A stretch of DNA of 64,000 bases from Polyangiaceae bacterium (GTDB taxonomy: Bacteria > Myxococcota_A > Polyangia > Polyangiales > Polyangiaceae), in NCBI GenBank assembly GCA_020633235.1, contig JACKEA010000001.1, positions 1,550,001 to 1,614,000 on the forward strand, read 5' to 3'. The notes below the pieces were generated by a model. That model did not search any database. It saw nothing but the letters and a program-made list of their open reading frames with translations, and had not been told where the DNA came from. Every line of letters starts with the position of its first letter. Within the stretch, counting starts at the first letter, position 1. Below, one piece after another: positions 33,642 through 41,628 of this stretch. A program made the translations under genes and the position numbers.

Positions 33642-35105
33642 GTGGAGCGGGACTGGCGCGACGATCGGATCGAGGAGCTGGAAAACCAGCTTCGCGACAG
33701 AGATGCCGATGTCCGAGTCAGGGACGAGCGCATCGCTCAGCTTGAGCAACAGGTCGCGCTGCTGAAGAAGCAGGTTGCAGAGTTGCTCGCGAAACTCGGG
33801 CAGAATTCGAGCAACTCGCACAAGCCACCGTCCACCGATACACCCGATGAGCGGCGAAAGCGCCGCAACAAGGACAAGGCGAAGCGCAAAGAGCGCAAGC
33901 GCGGTGCCCAGAAGGGCCACGCTGGTGCGCACCGCGAGCTGGTGCCTGCGGACAAGGTCAACAAGTTCGTCGACCTGTTTCCGTCGGAATGCGAGAATTG
34001 CTGGAGCGCGCTACCGGAAGTCCCCGACCGGTCGGCGAAGCGCTATCAGCAGACCGAAATCCCGCCAATCGAGCCGTACACAACGGAGTGGCGCCGGCAC
34101 GAGGTGACCTGCCCGTGTTGTGGCTACCGGACGCGCGCCGCGTTCGACGGGGACGTGATCCCGACGTCGGCGTTCGGTCCCCGGGTGATGGCGATGATGG
34201 CGCTACTGACGGGCTTCTACCACTTGAGCCGGCGCAAGGCGGCGGACTTGCTCTCGGACATTGTCGGCGTCCGGGTCTCGCTCGGGGCGTTGAGCGCTGT
34301 CGAGGAGCGTGTGAGCGACGCGGTCCAGCCGGCTGTGGACGAGGCGTGGCAGCTGGTCGAGCACGCCGACATCAAGCACACCGACGGTACGAGCTGGTCG
34401 CAGGCCGGGGCCACCATGGCGCTATGGGTGATCGCCTCGGCAACGGTCACGGTGTTCAAGATCGTGGCCAACAGCGCCAAGGTGACGCTCCAGCCGCTGT
34501 ATGGCGCGCTACACGGGATCCTGGTCAGCGACCGCGCGAAGGCGCTCGGGTTCTGGGCGATGGAGCGGCGGCAGATTTGCTGGGCACATCTACTCCGCAA
34601 ATTCGTGTCGTTCTCCGAGCGCGACGGACCTACAGGCAAGTTCGGCAAGGAGCTGCTGGACTACACGGGGCTCGTCTTCGACTACTGGCGTGAATTCAAG
34701 GCGGGCAAGCTCGACCGCGACAAGTTCATGGTGCGCATGCTTCCCGTCCGCAAGCAGATGGAGGCACTGATCGAGCGCGCGGCGGGCTCGAAAGTCGCGG
34801 GCTTGTCGGGCTCGTGCGCCGACATCTTGGCGCACAAGGCCGCGCTCTGGACCTTCGTCGAGACCGAGGGCGTCGAGCCCACGAATAACCATGGCGAGCG
34901 CGAGATCCGTGCCTTCGTTCTGTGGCGGAAGCGATCGTTCGGGACCCAGAGCGAGCGCGGCAACGTCTTCGCCGAAAACCTGATGACCGTCGCCCACACC
35001 GCCCGCAAACAGAACAGGAACGTGCTCGAGTTCCTCACCGCGTGCTGTGAGGCGCAGCGCGACAAGAAGGCCGTACCGTCCCTGTTCCGCGCTGCGACCG
35101 CGTGA
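33642..35105 (+). CDS. tnpC: IS66-family transposase
   Basis: This 487-residue DDE transposase has an N-terminal coiled coil (about residues 8-50), the QNSSNSHKPPSTD linker, a zinc-finger segment (CENC and CPCCGYRT), and the DDE catalytic domain with Asp in HTDGTSWSQ, Asp in LVSDRAKALG and Glu in NNHGEREIRAFVLWRK. The length and motifs match full-size IS66 transposases. Translation starts at GTG 33642, about 114 bp inside the left end. No frameshift is present, so it is probably functional. Confidence 0.95.
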   Translation: MERDWRDDRIEELENQLRDRDADVRVRDERIAQLEQQVALLKKQVAELLAKLGQNSSNSHKPPSTDTPDERRKRRNKDKAKRKERKRGAQKGHAGAHRELVPADKVNKFVDLFPSECENCWSALPEVPDRSAKRYQQTEIPPIEPYTTEWRRHEVTCPCCGYRTRAAFDGDVIPTSAFGPRVMAMMALLTGFYHLSRRKAADLLSDIVGVRVSLGALSAVEERVSDAVQPAVDEAWQLVEHADIKHTDGTSWSQAGATMALWVIASATVTVFKIVANSAKVTLQPLYGALHGILVSDRAKALGFWAMERRQICWAHLLRKFVSFSERDGPTGKFGKELLDYTGLVFDYWREFKAGKLDRDKFMVRMLPVRKQMEALIERAAGSKVAGLSGSCADILAHKAALWTFVETEGVEPTNNHGEREIRAFVLWRKRSFGTQSERGNVFAENLMTVAHTARKQNRNVLEFLTACCEAQRDKKAVPSLFRAATA

Positions 35106-35114
35106 GCAACGCGC

Positions 35115-35510
35115 TCAAGAATCCCTTATCGGGAAGTAGCGTGTGAGGTGGCGGCTGCCGACAGTCCTCACGCGGCCAGCGCGACGGAGTAGCGTCACCG
35201 ACCGGTGAAGCTCCCGCGCCGATGCGCCCACATCCGCCGCTAGCACGGTCATCGGCTCCCCCGGTTTCTCACACAATGCTTGGTAGAAACGCTCGCCAAG
35301 CGCGGCTATTTCATCCGAAGGCCGCTTCACGCCCGACGACGACCGGACCCGGCGTGCCGGCTTCTCCGCACCGCGCGTGCTCGCGCTCGTCGTTGTCGTA
35401 AACGCCCGCGCGACCGCCTCCTGCGCGCTGGCGCGGATCGCCGCAAGCTGCTCCGCAATCATCTGCTCTATACGCTGGCCCAAATCCTGGGCGCTCGGGG
35501 TGTTGCTCAT
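35115..35510 (-). CDS. Passenger gene of the IS66 element, predicted DNA-binding protein
   Basis: This 131-residue protein lies inside the IS, convergent with the transposase and ending 10 bp from it. It has an N-terminal helical segment (LGQRIEQMIAEQLAAIRASA), a basic linker and a C-terminal winged-helix-like region (VLAADVGASARELHRSVTLLRRAGRV). I do not recognise a named family. Its position within the inverted repeats shows it moves with the element. A role in regulating transposition is possible. Confidence 0.7.
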   Translation of the reverse strand: MSNTPSAQDLGQRIEQMIAEQLAAIRASAQEAVARAFTTTTSASTRGAEKPARRVRSSSGVKRPSDEIAALGERFYQALCEKPGEPMTVLAADVGASARELHRSVTLLRRAGRVRTVGSRHLTRYFPIRDS

Positions 35511-35566
35511 GCCGACGCAATCGCACGCCCCGCGTCAGACCCTCAACCCCACCCGTGAACGGTTAC

Positions 35567-35574
35567 GCTCATTG
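35567..35574. repeat. Target-site duplication, right copy (GCTCATTG)
   Basis: Exact duplicate of 33520-33527 adjoining the right inverted repeat of the IS66 element. Confidence 0.92.
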
Positions 35575-35576
35575 CA

Positions 35577-38500
35577 TCAGTCTCGTGCTCTTCTGAAGAG
35601 CAACCAACGCATCGTAGTGCGCAGGCAATCTACGGTGGCACGACGTTCGACATGGCCCAAATCGGTGCCGTCGAAATCGGGTGGTTCTATACTCCGCCCG
35701 GTTCCAGCAACATGCAGCTTTGCAGCGTTGGAAGTGGCGTGATGCTGACCAACGAATGGTTGCTGTCAGCGGCTCACGTTCTAAAGGATCCGTGTGACAC
35801 CATAGTTCCTGAGAAACTGGTCGTTTCGATGAAGGGCTCGCCGTTCGATCAGAGCCAGATCTATGGTCAGTCGGAACTTGCTCAGCTGAAGGTATACGCA
35901 CATCCGAGGTACGTTCCCGACTCGACCGGACAGGCAAACTATGGGACGGACGCTGCGCTCATGAAGCTCAAGGCCCCGCTGCTGATTCAGGGCGCAGCCA
36001 CCGGTCACAAGCGCTGGATGACGCCGAAACCCGCAGCGGATTTCGTCCTCGCAGGCAAGAAGTCGTTCTACGGCTATAGCTTCAGCAGCCCGCCTGCCAC
36101 ATGGCCACCACCCGACTCCGTCTTCGGCAACCCAACTACGGCCGATTTCACCGTGGTGCCATACCCTGGGCTCAGTGCCGATCCTGCCAAGGAACAACAA
36201 CTGCTGAAGCGTGCTCCATCGCCGAACGAATTCGCGGTCCTTCGCGGGGGTGGTTTCTTCCCCTCGAGCAACACTACGGACATCATCCCCGTTGCCGGCG
36301 ACTCCGGCGGGCCGCTCATCGACGTGTCCGACCCGATCCTCTGGACTGGAGACATTGTTGGGATTCTGGAGACGGGCGACAGCACTGACATGTTTCCCAA
36401 CGGCGCGCCGCAGCCGGAGTACGCATACTTCTCGGCCGCATCCGGTTTCCGGGACTTCGCACGCAGTGTGCTTGGCGTTACCGCACCGCCGCTTGTCGTG
36501 GATGCCACCGGTGATGGCTTGGACGACACATTCACCATGACCGAGGTGCCTGGTGGCATTCAGCTGACTGCGACGTTCGGTGGTGGCGGGAGCGTTTCCG
36601 TCGGTCCGATTCCACTCCCTTCGCTTGGCCTCGCGGGGTTCTTCCCTGGCGATTTCAACGGCGACTCGAAAGCGGACCTGATTGGACATGTTGCGGGCGT
36701 GCCGTACTACTTCGCAGGTGCTTCGCAGGCCGACTTCGACTTCATTTCGAATGTCGTGACGAGCTGGAATGTCCTGTCGTCAGCGAGTAACCCGCTCAGC
36801 TACTTCGAGGTCGGCGATTTCAACAGGGACGGCATTGATGACGCCGAGGTGGTCCGCGCCGACGGTACACGGGTCACATACTTGGGTGCGCCTCAGGGCG
36901 CGGCGTCGCCAGGACTCTCGCAGCCGGCGCACCTAGTGCCGCGTGGGTTTCATTTCTACGGGCCTGCGGAAGAGCAATCGCTCGCCATGGGTGCGCCTGG
37001 CAGTGCTGCGGCAGAGTTGGTCCCAGGCGGCAACTTCGATCCTGTCGTTGGGCACGCCTATTTGTTGACGGAGAACCTGGCTCAAGACGGGATGGACGTG
37101 CAGATCGCGGACCTTTCCGCGCTGAAGAAACTGAAGTCTGGCCCGGGTTCCGAACTCGGCGACGAGTTCGGCGCCGCACTGGCTTGGGGCAACTTCGATG
37201 GGAATACGGATGGGTACGACACCCTGGTGCTGGGTGCGCCGGGCACAACGCGCACGGACGCAACGCCCAACGGAGCCGTTCCTCGCGCCCATGCGGGTAT
37301 TGTCGCGCAGCTGCGGTCCGATTCCACCAACCCTCCGTCAAACGCTGCGATCGCGTACATCGATCGATTCGCTTTGGAGAAGACGGTTGCCGCGGAAGAT
37401 CGCTTCGGTCGATCCTTGGCTGCCGGCGACTTCAATGGCGATGGCATCGACGACTTGGCCATCGGGCAATCCGGCAAGGTTCATGTGCTCGCGGGGGTGG
37501 CGGGCCAACTGGTCACCAACTTGAACCCGCACGTTGCGCTGACCGCCCAAGATTTCGGCTTCGCAGGCGCTTTCGGATTTGGCAGCGTGCTATCGACGGG
37601 CGACTTCAACTGCGACGGGTATGAGGATCTCGCGATCGGTGTGCCCAATGCACCGGCGGACGGTTTTGGAAGCGCCGGGCAGGTAGTTGTTGTGTATGGA
37701 GGCAGTGCTGCAACCGGTATCGTCGTGCCTCAGGCTAGCGAAGTGAGTCGCGCCCAGCTGATTGACGAGTCCGTTGCTGGGGGGAGCCCTGCTGTCGCCC
37801 ACTTGCTGGGTGACCGGCTCGCCGCGGGTAACTTCAACGGGGACAGCTCGCATGGGCGGCCCTGTATTGATCTTGCGATGAGCGCGTCGGACGGGGGCGG
37901 CGCAGTCCACGTTCTCTTCGGTGGCCCCGGTGGTCTCAGCGGAACAGGCGCGCAGGAGCTACGCCAGGGCGCCAGCATCCTGGGGGGCAAGATTGCCGAT
38001 CAAGAAGAGCAGTACGACGACTTCGGAGGATCACTTGCGGTGACGGCCGCGGACACGGATGAGTTCGATGATCTGGTAATCGGAGCCTGGAACGAAGACG
38101 TCGGCAAGGGGGTAGCGCACGTCTTGCGTGGCAGCGCCCTGGGAGTAACCGCAACAGGTCAAGCGCTCTGGCTACAGGGTCAGAATGGCATTCCGGACAT
38201 TGGCGAGACGGCAGGCCCCCCGGGCCCAGTTCCCTTGGGGGACCATTTCGGTTGGACGGTAGGCGGGACCGCGAACGGAATCGTGGCAATTGCTGCGCCT
38301 TGGGAGAACGACGAGACCAAGAGCGTCGACAGGTCTGGTTGGGCCACGCTCATTCGCGTCAATGATTCGGCCACCCTTCAGCAGCCAAGCAGTGCCGTGG
38401 CCGTGACCGAGGCACTCCTCACGGTGAACGGGAGCGTCAAAGTGCCGCTTCGTAAGGACGCTTTCTTCGGGAGCGCCATCACGCGCGCGCGACCGGCTTT

Positions 38501-38999
38501 TGTCCCAGTCGCTCAGCTTCCGTCCCGATTCGATGCGACCATGGTGTTCTCCGGTGGTGGCTACGTCGGCAACGCGTGCGCGACTGACAATGCTCCGCCG
38601 GTATTCGTAGCGACAACCGTTTCTCCTGGTTGTCTCTGGCCGGCCAACAAGAAGCTCATGCCATACAGGTTGGGCGAGAACATCTCCGCGTTTGTGCTGG
38701 ACGACTGCGATCCACAACCGGACGTGCGAATCCTCTCCGTACAGAGCAACGAAGCGACCCAGGGCAACAAGCCGCAAGCACAGTACATACTAGGAGAGTC
38801 TGGCGCGTGCTTGCGCGCGGATCGCAATGGTGGTGGTCCTGGGCGGGAGTACACCGTCACCCTCCAGGCCCGGGATGACGCCGGCAACGCCGCGACAACG
38901 ACGATTGTGGTTGTCGTGCCTCACAGTCAAGTTGGCGGCTCCTGTCCGAACTCCGGCAACCAGTTTGTGAAGGACGGCGATCCGGCGTGTGACTTCTAG
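35577..38999 (+). CDS. Body of an IS66-split trypsin-like/FG-GAP lipoprotein gene
   Basis: The frame is open from 35577, immediately after the IS, so the annotated-looking ATG at 35652 is internal. The intact ancestor (33476-33527 joined to 35575-38999) would be about 1158 residues: signal peptide with a lipobox-like ASVSC, then IYGGT resembling the trypsin activation terminus. The S1 triad is visible as His in LLSAAHVL, Asp in TDAALMKL and Ser in AGDSGGPLI. FG-GAP/VCBS repeats follow (DFNGDSKADLI, DFNRDGIDDAE, DFNGDGIDDLAIG, DFNCDGYEDLAIG). The C-terminal Ig-like domain includes TLQARDDAGNAATT. Without the signal peptide it is probably not exported, so it is effectively a pseudogene. Confidence 0.88.
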   Translation, partial: SVSCSSEEQPTHRSAQAIYGGTTFDMAQIGAVEIGWFYTPPGSSNMQLCSVGSGVMLTNEWLLSAAHVLKDPCDTIVPEKLVVSMKGSPFDQSQIYGQSELAQLKVYAHPRYVPDSTGQANYGTDAALMKLKAPLLIQGAATGHKRWMTPKPAADFVLAGKKSFYGYSFSSPPATWPPPDSVFGNPTTADFTVVPYPGLSADPAKEQQLLKRAPSPNEFAVLRGGGFFPSSNTTDIIPVAGDSGGPLIDVSDPILWTGDIVGILETGDSTDMFPNGAPQPEYAYFSAASGFRDFARSVLGVTAPPLVVDATGDGLDDTFTMTEVPGGIQLTATFGGGGSVSVGPIPLPSLGLAGFFPGDFNGDSKADLIGHVAGVPYYFAGASQADFDFISNVVTSWNVLSSASNPLSYFEVGDFNRDGIDDAEVVRADGTRVTYLGAPQGAASPGLSQPAHLVPRGFHFYGPAEEQSLAMGAPGSAAAELVPGGNFDPVVGHAYLLTENLAQDGMDVQIADLSALKKLKSGPGSELGDEFGAALAWGNFDGNTDGYDTLVLGAPGTTRTDATPNGAVPRAHAGIVAQLRSDSTNPPSNAAIAYIDRFALEKTVAAEDRFGRSLAAGDFNGDGIDDLAIGQSGKVHVLAGVAGQLVTNLNPHVALTAQDFGFAGAFGFGSVLSTGDFNCDGYEDLAIGVPNAPADGFGSAGQVVVVYGGSAATGIVVPQASEVSRAQLIDESVAGGSPAVAHLLGDRLAAGNFNGDSSHGRPCIDLAMSASDGGGAVHVLFGGPGGLSGTGAQELRQGASILGGKIADQEEQYDDFGGSLAVTAADTDEFDDLVIGAWNEDVGKGVAHVLRGSALGVTATGQALWLQGQNGIPDIGETAGPPGPVPLGDHFGWTVGGTANGIVAIAAPWENDETKSVDRSGWATLIRVNDSATLQQPSSAVAVTEALLTVNGSVKVPLRKDAFFGSAITRARPAFVPVAQLPSRFDATMVFSGGGYVGNACATDNAPPVFVATTVSPGCLWPANKKLMPYRLGENISAFVLDDCDPQPDVRILSVQSNEATQGNKPQAQYILGESGACLRADRNGGGPGREYTVTLQARDDAGNAATTTIVVVVPHSQVGGSCPNSGNQFVKDGDPACDF

Positions 39000-39328
39000 C
39001 GTTTCGAGCCGGAAATGCGGCGACGGTTATCGCGGCTCTCGAGTCGCCGACCGCCTACTTGTGGCGGCCACTCTGAACACCGCGACGCCCTGGCTGGATT
39101 GGAAGGTCCGCCGGTGCCGTGGCGACGAGCGCTACCCTGTCTTGCTCAAGCGTAGCCACCCCGGTCCAAACGTCCAAACGCTGTCCGCAACCGGTCGCAG
39201 ACCGCCCTAAGAGCGGTCCAAGAGCGGTCCAAGAGCGGTCCAAAAGCGGTCCGGAAGCGCTTCAAATCCGGTGCAAATGGGCCTTGCGCCCTTTCCATCG
39301 CGGCCGCGCATGCGCATCCTAGCGGGAC
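39000..39328. other. Non-coding stretch with an iteron-like array
   Basis: I see no supportable gene in these 329 bp between the protease gene and the next island gene. The notable content is the 11-bp tandem repeat at 39209-39252. The region just before it also contains a short GGTCGCAGACC-type symmetry. Confidence 0.5.
39209..39252. repeat. Four tandem 11-bp repeats (AAGAGCGGTCC), iteron-like
   Basis: Three perfect copies of AAGAGCGGTCC and a fourth, AAAAGCGGTCC, are directly adjacent. They lie about 77 bp upstream of the next island gene. An 11-bp period places each unit on about the same helix face, as in protein-binding iterons. Confidence 0.85.
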
Positions 39329-39912
39329 ATGGCCCGCTCACCCCAGAAACCCCCGGAAGATCCCCCCGAGAAGCCCGATCTCGCCGCTGCCATCGACGAG
39401 GCGCGCGACGTCGCGCGCCTCGTCGTCGCACTCGCCGAGGGGATGGCAATTCTAGATGAAGGGAACAACGAGCGCGTGCGGGCAGTGTCGTCGCACTACT
39501 GGCGTGCCGTGACCCATGGCTGGAGCGCCGAGCGTCACGCGCGGGTCTATCTGCTGGAGGTCGTGCGCAGCCCCCCGGCGGTTGCGGGCTGGCCGATCGA
39601 GCGCTTGCCGGCGCCGGTGCGCGCGGGAACGAAGCACTGCGGACGGCCTTCGCGCTGGACTGCCCCGAATCCGAGCATTGCGATGACGGGGGACGTCGGG
39701 CCTGGTTCGCGTTCTGGCTGTTCTATCCGGAGCACGCCCGGCGGTTGAGCGCTGCCGATGTCGAGCGGGTGGGCCGTCTCCTTCGCGGCGAGGAGCCGAA
39801 CAAGTGGATCGAGCTGTCCGAGCTCTTCGACGGCATCCGTTTGGGGGGCTTGAAGCCCGATTCCCTTGCGTCCGAGGACCGGAAGTGGAGGGCGGTCAGG
39901 GGCGAGAAATAG
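39329..39912 (+). pseudogene. Hypothetical island gene with an apparent frameshift
   Basis: The first frame starts at ATG 39329 (MARSPQKPPEDPP) and reads a helical region (AAAIDEARDVARLVVALA). Near 39625 the coherent coding frame shifts by -1. From there GNEALRTAFALDCPESEHCD continues to a TAG at 39910-39912 with a tryptophan-rich, protein-like sequence (WFAFWLFYPEHARRL, KWIELSELFDGI). Joined, it gives about 194 residues of unknown function. No canonical slippery heptamer is obvious, so mutation or a sequencing error is more likely than programmed shifting. Confidence 0.6.
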
Positions 39913-40017
39913 ACTCTCGTCGGGGCGCGATCCGAGAAGGACGGTCTCGCCCGAATCGCGTTGCGCCAGGGGCTCGCTGTGCGTCAGTGAATGGGTACCC
40001 GCTTTCTGGAGGATCCC

Positions 40018-40251
40018 GTGACGCACGCCGCTCCCGAACCCATCCCCCGCATCGCACACACCACCGCCGAGGTTGCCGCCATGCTCGGCCTCAGCCCCGA
40101 CGCGTTGCGGCGCCGATGTGAGCGCGCCGCCGTTCCCGGCGAAGGCGCCGAGCTGGTCGCCCACCTCGACCTCGGGATCATGGCCCGCAAGCGTGGGGGA
40201 CGCTGGGTGTTCCTGGTTCCGCCGGAGCTTCTTGCCCACTGGCGCAAGTGA
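40018..40251 (+). CDS. Small helix-turn-helix protein, putative excisionase
   Basis: This 77-residue protein has a MerR/excisionase-like helix-turn-helix near the N-terminus (HTTAEVAAMLGLSPDALRRRC) and a basic C-terminal half (MARKRGGRWVFLVP). Such a protein upstream of a tyrosine integrase is commonly a recombination directionality factor. I chose GTG 40018 because it follows a GGAGGA site by 4 nt; an ATG at 39991 is in frame. It precedes the integrase gene by 54 bp, consistent with an operon. The excisionase role is inferred. Confidence 0.65.
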   Translation: MTHAAPEPIPRIAHTTAEVAAMLGLSPDALRRRCERAAVPGEGAELVAHLDLGIMARKRGGRWVFLVPPELLAHWRK

Positions 40252-40305
40252 GAGCCGTGCTACCTTTCATGTTGTCGCGCGTGATCGGCCGCTCGTGAGG
40301 TACTC

Positions 40306-41427
40306 ATGAGTGTTCGATCGCCAATTCGGCGTGTGAAACGTGGGGACACCACCCGCCTGGTCATTGATTTCTTCTTTCTGGACGAACACGGCAAGCGGAA
40401 GCGCTTTCGCCGCGACGCCCGGGTACAAACGGCAACGGCGGCACGGGCGGAGGCGCAGCGGTTGATGGAGCTCGCGGCGCGGACGGGATCGCCCTTCGGG
40501 TCCAGCAAGGTCGCGCCGACCTTCGCGAGCTTCGTGGAGACCACCTATCGACCGCTGTTCATGCCCGAGCTCCGGCCGGGGACGCGCAAGCGCTACGAAG
40601 GGATCTTGCGACAGGGCGTGCTGGCGGAATTCGGCAGCAGCAGCCTGGACGAGATCACTTTCACGCTAGTCCTTCGCTACGTGGCGAAGCTCCGGGAGAG
40701 GCCGCGGGTGCGGCCGCTTCGGGGCAAGACGACGGGCATCGACCCGCGAGGGCACGTAAACCTCATCAGGAGCGTGCTGCGTGCAGCCGTCGCGGCCGGG
40801 GAGCTGTCGGAAATGCCGAAGCTTCCCAGCTTCAAGCAGCCCCGGAAGCTGCCGGAGGCTCCGGATGGCCGGCACGTCGCGGCGCTGCTCGACCAGGCGC
40901 CGGGCTGGCTCCGCGTGGCGGTGGCCCTTCAGTCGATGGGTGGCCTCAGGCAGGGCGAGGTGAGGGCGCTGGAAGTCGGTGACATCGATTTCGAGCAACG
41001 GATCCTCCACGTGCGCCGCAGCTACAGCGAGGACGAGCTGGTGCCGCCCAAGGGCGGCTCGGAGCGGATTGTGCCGCTGTTGCCCGAGCTGCTGGAGGTG
41101 CTGCGGGACTTCTCGCAGGGCAAGCAGCCGCGGGAGGCGTTGGTGGTCGACGAGCAGGGCGTGGTGCCGAGTCGGCAGAACTTCCTGCATCGGCTGAAGG
41201 CTTTCCAGAAGAAGGCCGGACTCCGGAGCTGGGGCTCCCATTCGCTGCGGCACTACTTCTGCAGCGCGCTGGCGCGCGGTGGCGCCAACATCGAGGCGGT
41301 CCGCACCCTGGCGGGCCACTCGAGCGTGCGCGTCACCGGGCGCTACCTGCACGCCACCGGCCAGGACCTGCACGACGCCATCGGTCGGCTCTCGACCCAA
41401 ACTGGCAACGGAATGGAAACGAGCTGA
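40306..41427 (+). CDS. int: Tyrosine recombinase/phage-type integrase
   Basis: This 373-residue site-specific recombinase has an N-terminal arm-binding segment, a SAM-like core-binding domain (about residues 65-170; FASFVETTYRPLF) and a catalytic domain. The visible catalytic residues are Arg in GGLRQGEVRAL, His and Arg in HSLRHYFCSAL, His in AGHSSVRVTG and the nucleophile Tyr in GRYLHAT. It lies next to the right tRNA-Pro copy and reads toward it, the usual arrangement for an island that integrates at a tRNA gene. No inactivating change is visible. Confidence 0.93.
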   Translation: MSVRSPIRRVKRGDTTRLVIDFFFLDEHGKRKRFRRDARVQTATAARAEAQRLMELAARTGSPFGSSKVAPTFASFVETTYRPLFMPELRPGTRKRYEGILRQGVLAEFGSSSLDEITFTLVLRYVAKLRERPRVRPLRGKTTGIDPRGHVNLIRSVLRAAVAAGELSEMPKLPSFKQPRKLPEAPDGRHVAALLDQAPGWLRVAVALQSMGGLRQGEVRALEVGDIDFEQRILHVRRSYSEDELVPPKGGSERIVPLLPELLEVLRDFSQGKQPREALVVDEQGVVPSRQNFLHRLKAFQKKAGLRSWGSHSLRHYFCSALARGGANIEAVRTLAGHSSVRVTGRYLHATGQDLHDAIGRLSTQTGNGMETS

Positions 41428-41472
41428 GCGTCGCCGAAACTTGTTTCGTGTTCTTCGACGCTTAGCTTCTGA

Positions 41473-41551
41473 TTTGTCGGGGCGGGCAGATTCGAACTGC
41501 CGACCTCACGGACCCGAACCGTGCGCGCTACCAAACTGCGCTACGCCCCGA
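41473..41551. repeat. attR: 79-bp direct repeat containing tRNA-Pro
   Basis: Identical to 31241-31319. The integrase stop codon is 45 bp to the left. Confidence 0.88.
41477..41550 (-). tRNA. tRNA-Pro (CGG), right copy
   Basis: Identical in sequence to the copy at 31245-31318. Its upstream (promoter) side at 41552 and above is ordinary chromosome, so this copy probably keeps the original promoter while its 3' side was rebuilt by the element. Confidence 0.93.
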
Positions 41552-41628
41552 GGGTCGCGTTCTGCTGGAACGCGGTGGATGGACGAACGGCGGAGCGCCC
41601 GAGTCGGGAGCGCCCCGCCGCGTGGTCC

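Larger units (their letters stand above)
33528..35566. mobile_element. IS66-family insertion sequence (ISBst12-like layout), 2039 bp
   Basis: The terminal inverted repeats are GTAACCGTTCACGGGGGTGG on the left and, read inward, GTAACCGTTCACGGGTGGGG on the right. The first 15 bases are identical. The element is flanked by perfect 8-bp direct repeats. It carries one IS66 transposase and one small minus-strand gene, with no tnpA or tnpB, as in the ISBst12 subgroup. Perfect duplications and an intact transposase suggest recent insertion. Confidence 0.93.
31241..41551. mobile_element. Integrative element inserted at a tRNA-Pro(CGG) gene
   Basis: Two identical 79-bp blocks (31241-31319 and 41473-41551), each holding a complete tRNA-Pro(CGG), flank 10.15 kb. 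That interval encodes a tyrosine integrase 49 bp from the right tRNA copy, a small putative excisionase, an IS66-family element, an IS21 remnant and unrelated cargo. Integration by a tRNA-targeting tyrosine recombinase explains the direct repeats. The unit measured repeat start to repeat start is 10,232 bp. No conjugation, replication-initiator or phage structural genes are recognisable, so it is likely a mobilisable or decayed island. Confidence 0.85.

Noticed and set aside
35652..35652. ATG 35652 as a genuine start for the trypsin-like gene
   Set aside because: The frame is open back to the IS end and joins exactly to a signal-peptide fragment across the IS66 element. No ribosome binding site is evident at 35652.
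39620..39630. Programmed -1 frameshift in the 39329 gene
   Set aside because: No X-XXY-YYZ slippery heptamer or strong downstream structure is evident. Mutation or a sequencing error is simpler.
31245..41550. Assembly duplication as the cause of the two tRNA-Pro copies
   Set aside because: The flanks differ on both sides of each copy, and an integrase lies next to one of them. Site-specific integration explains the pattern better.
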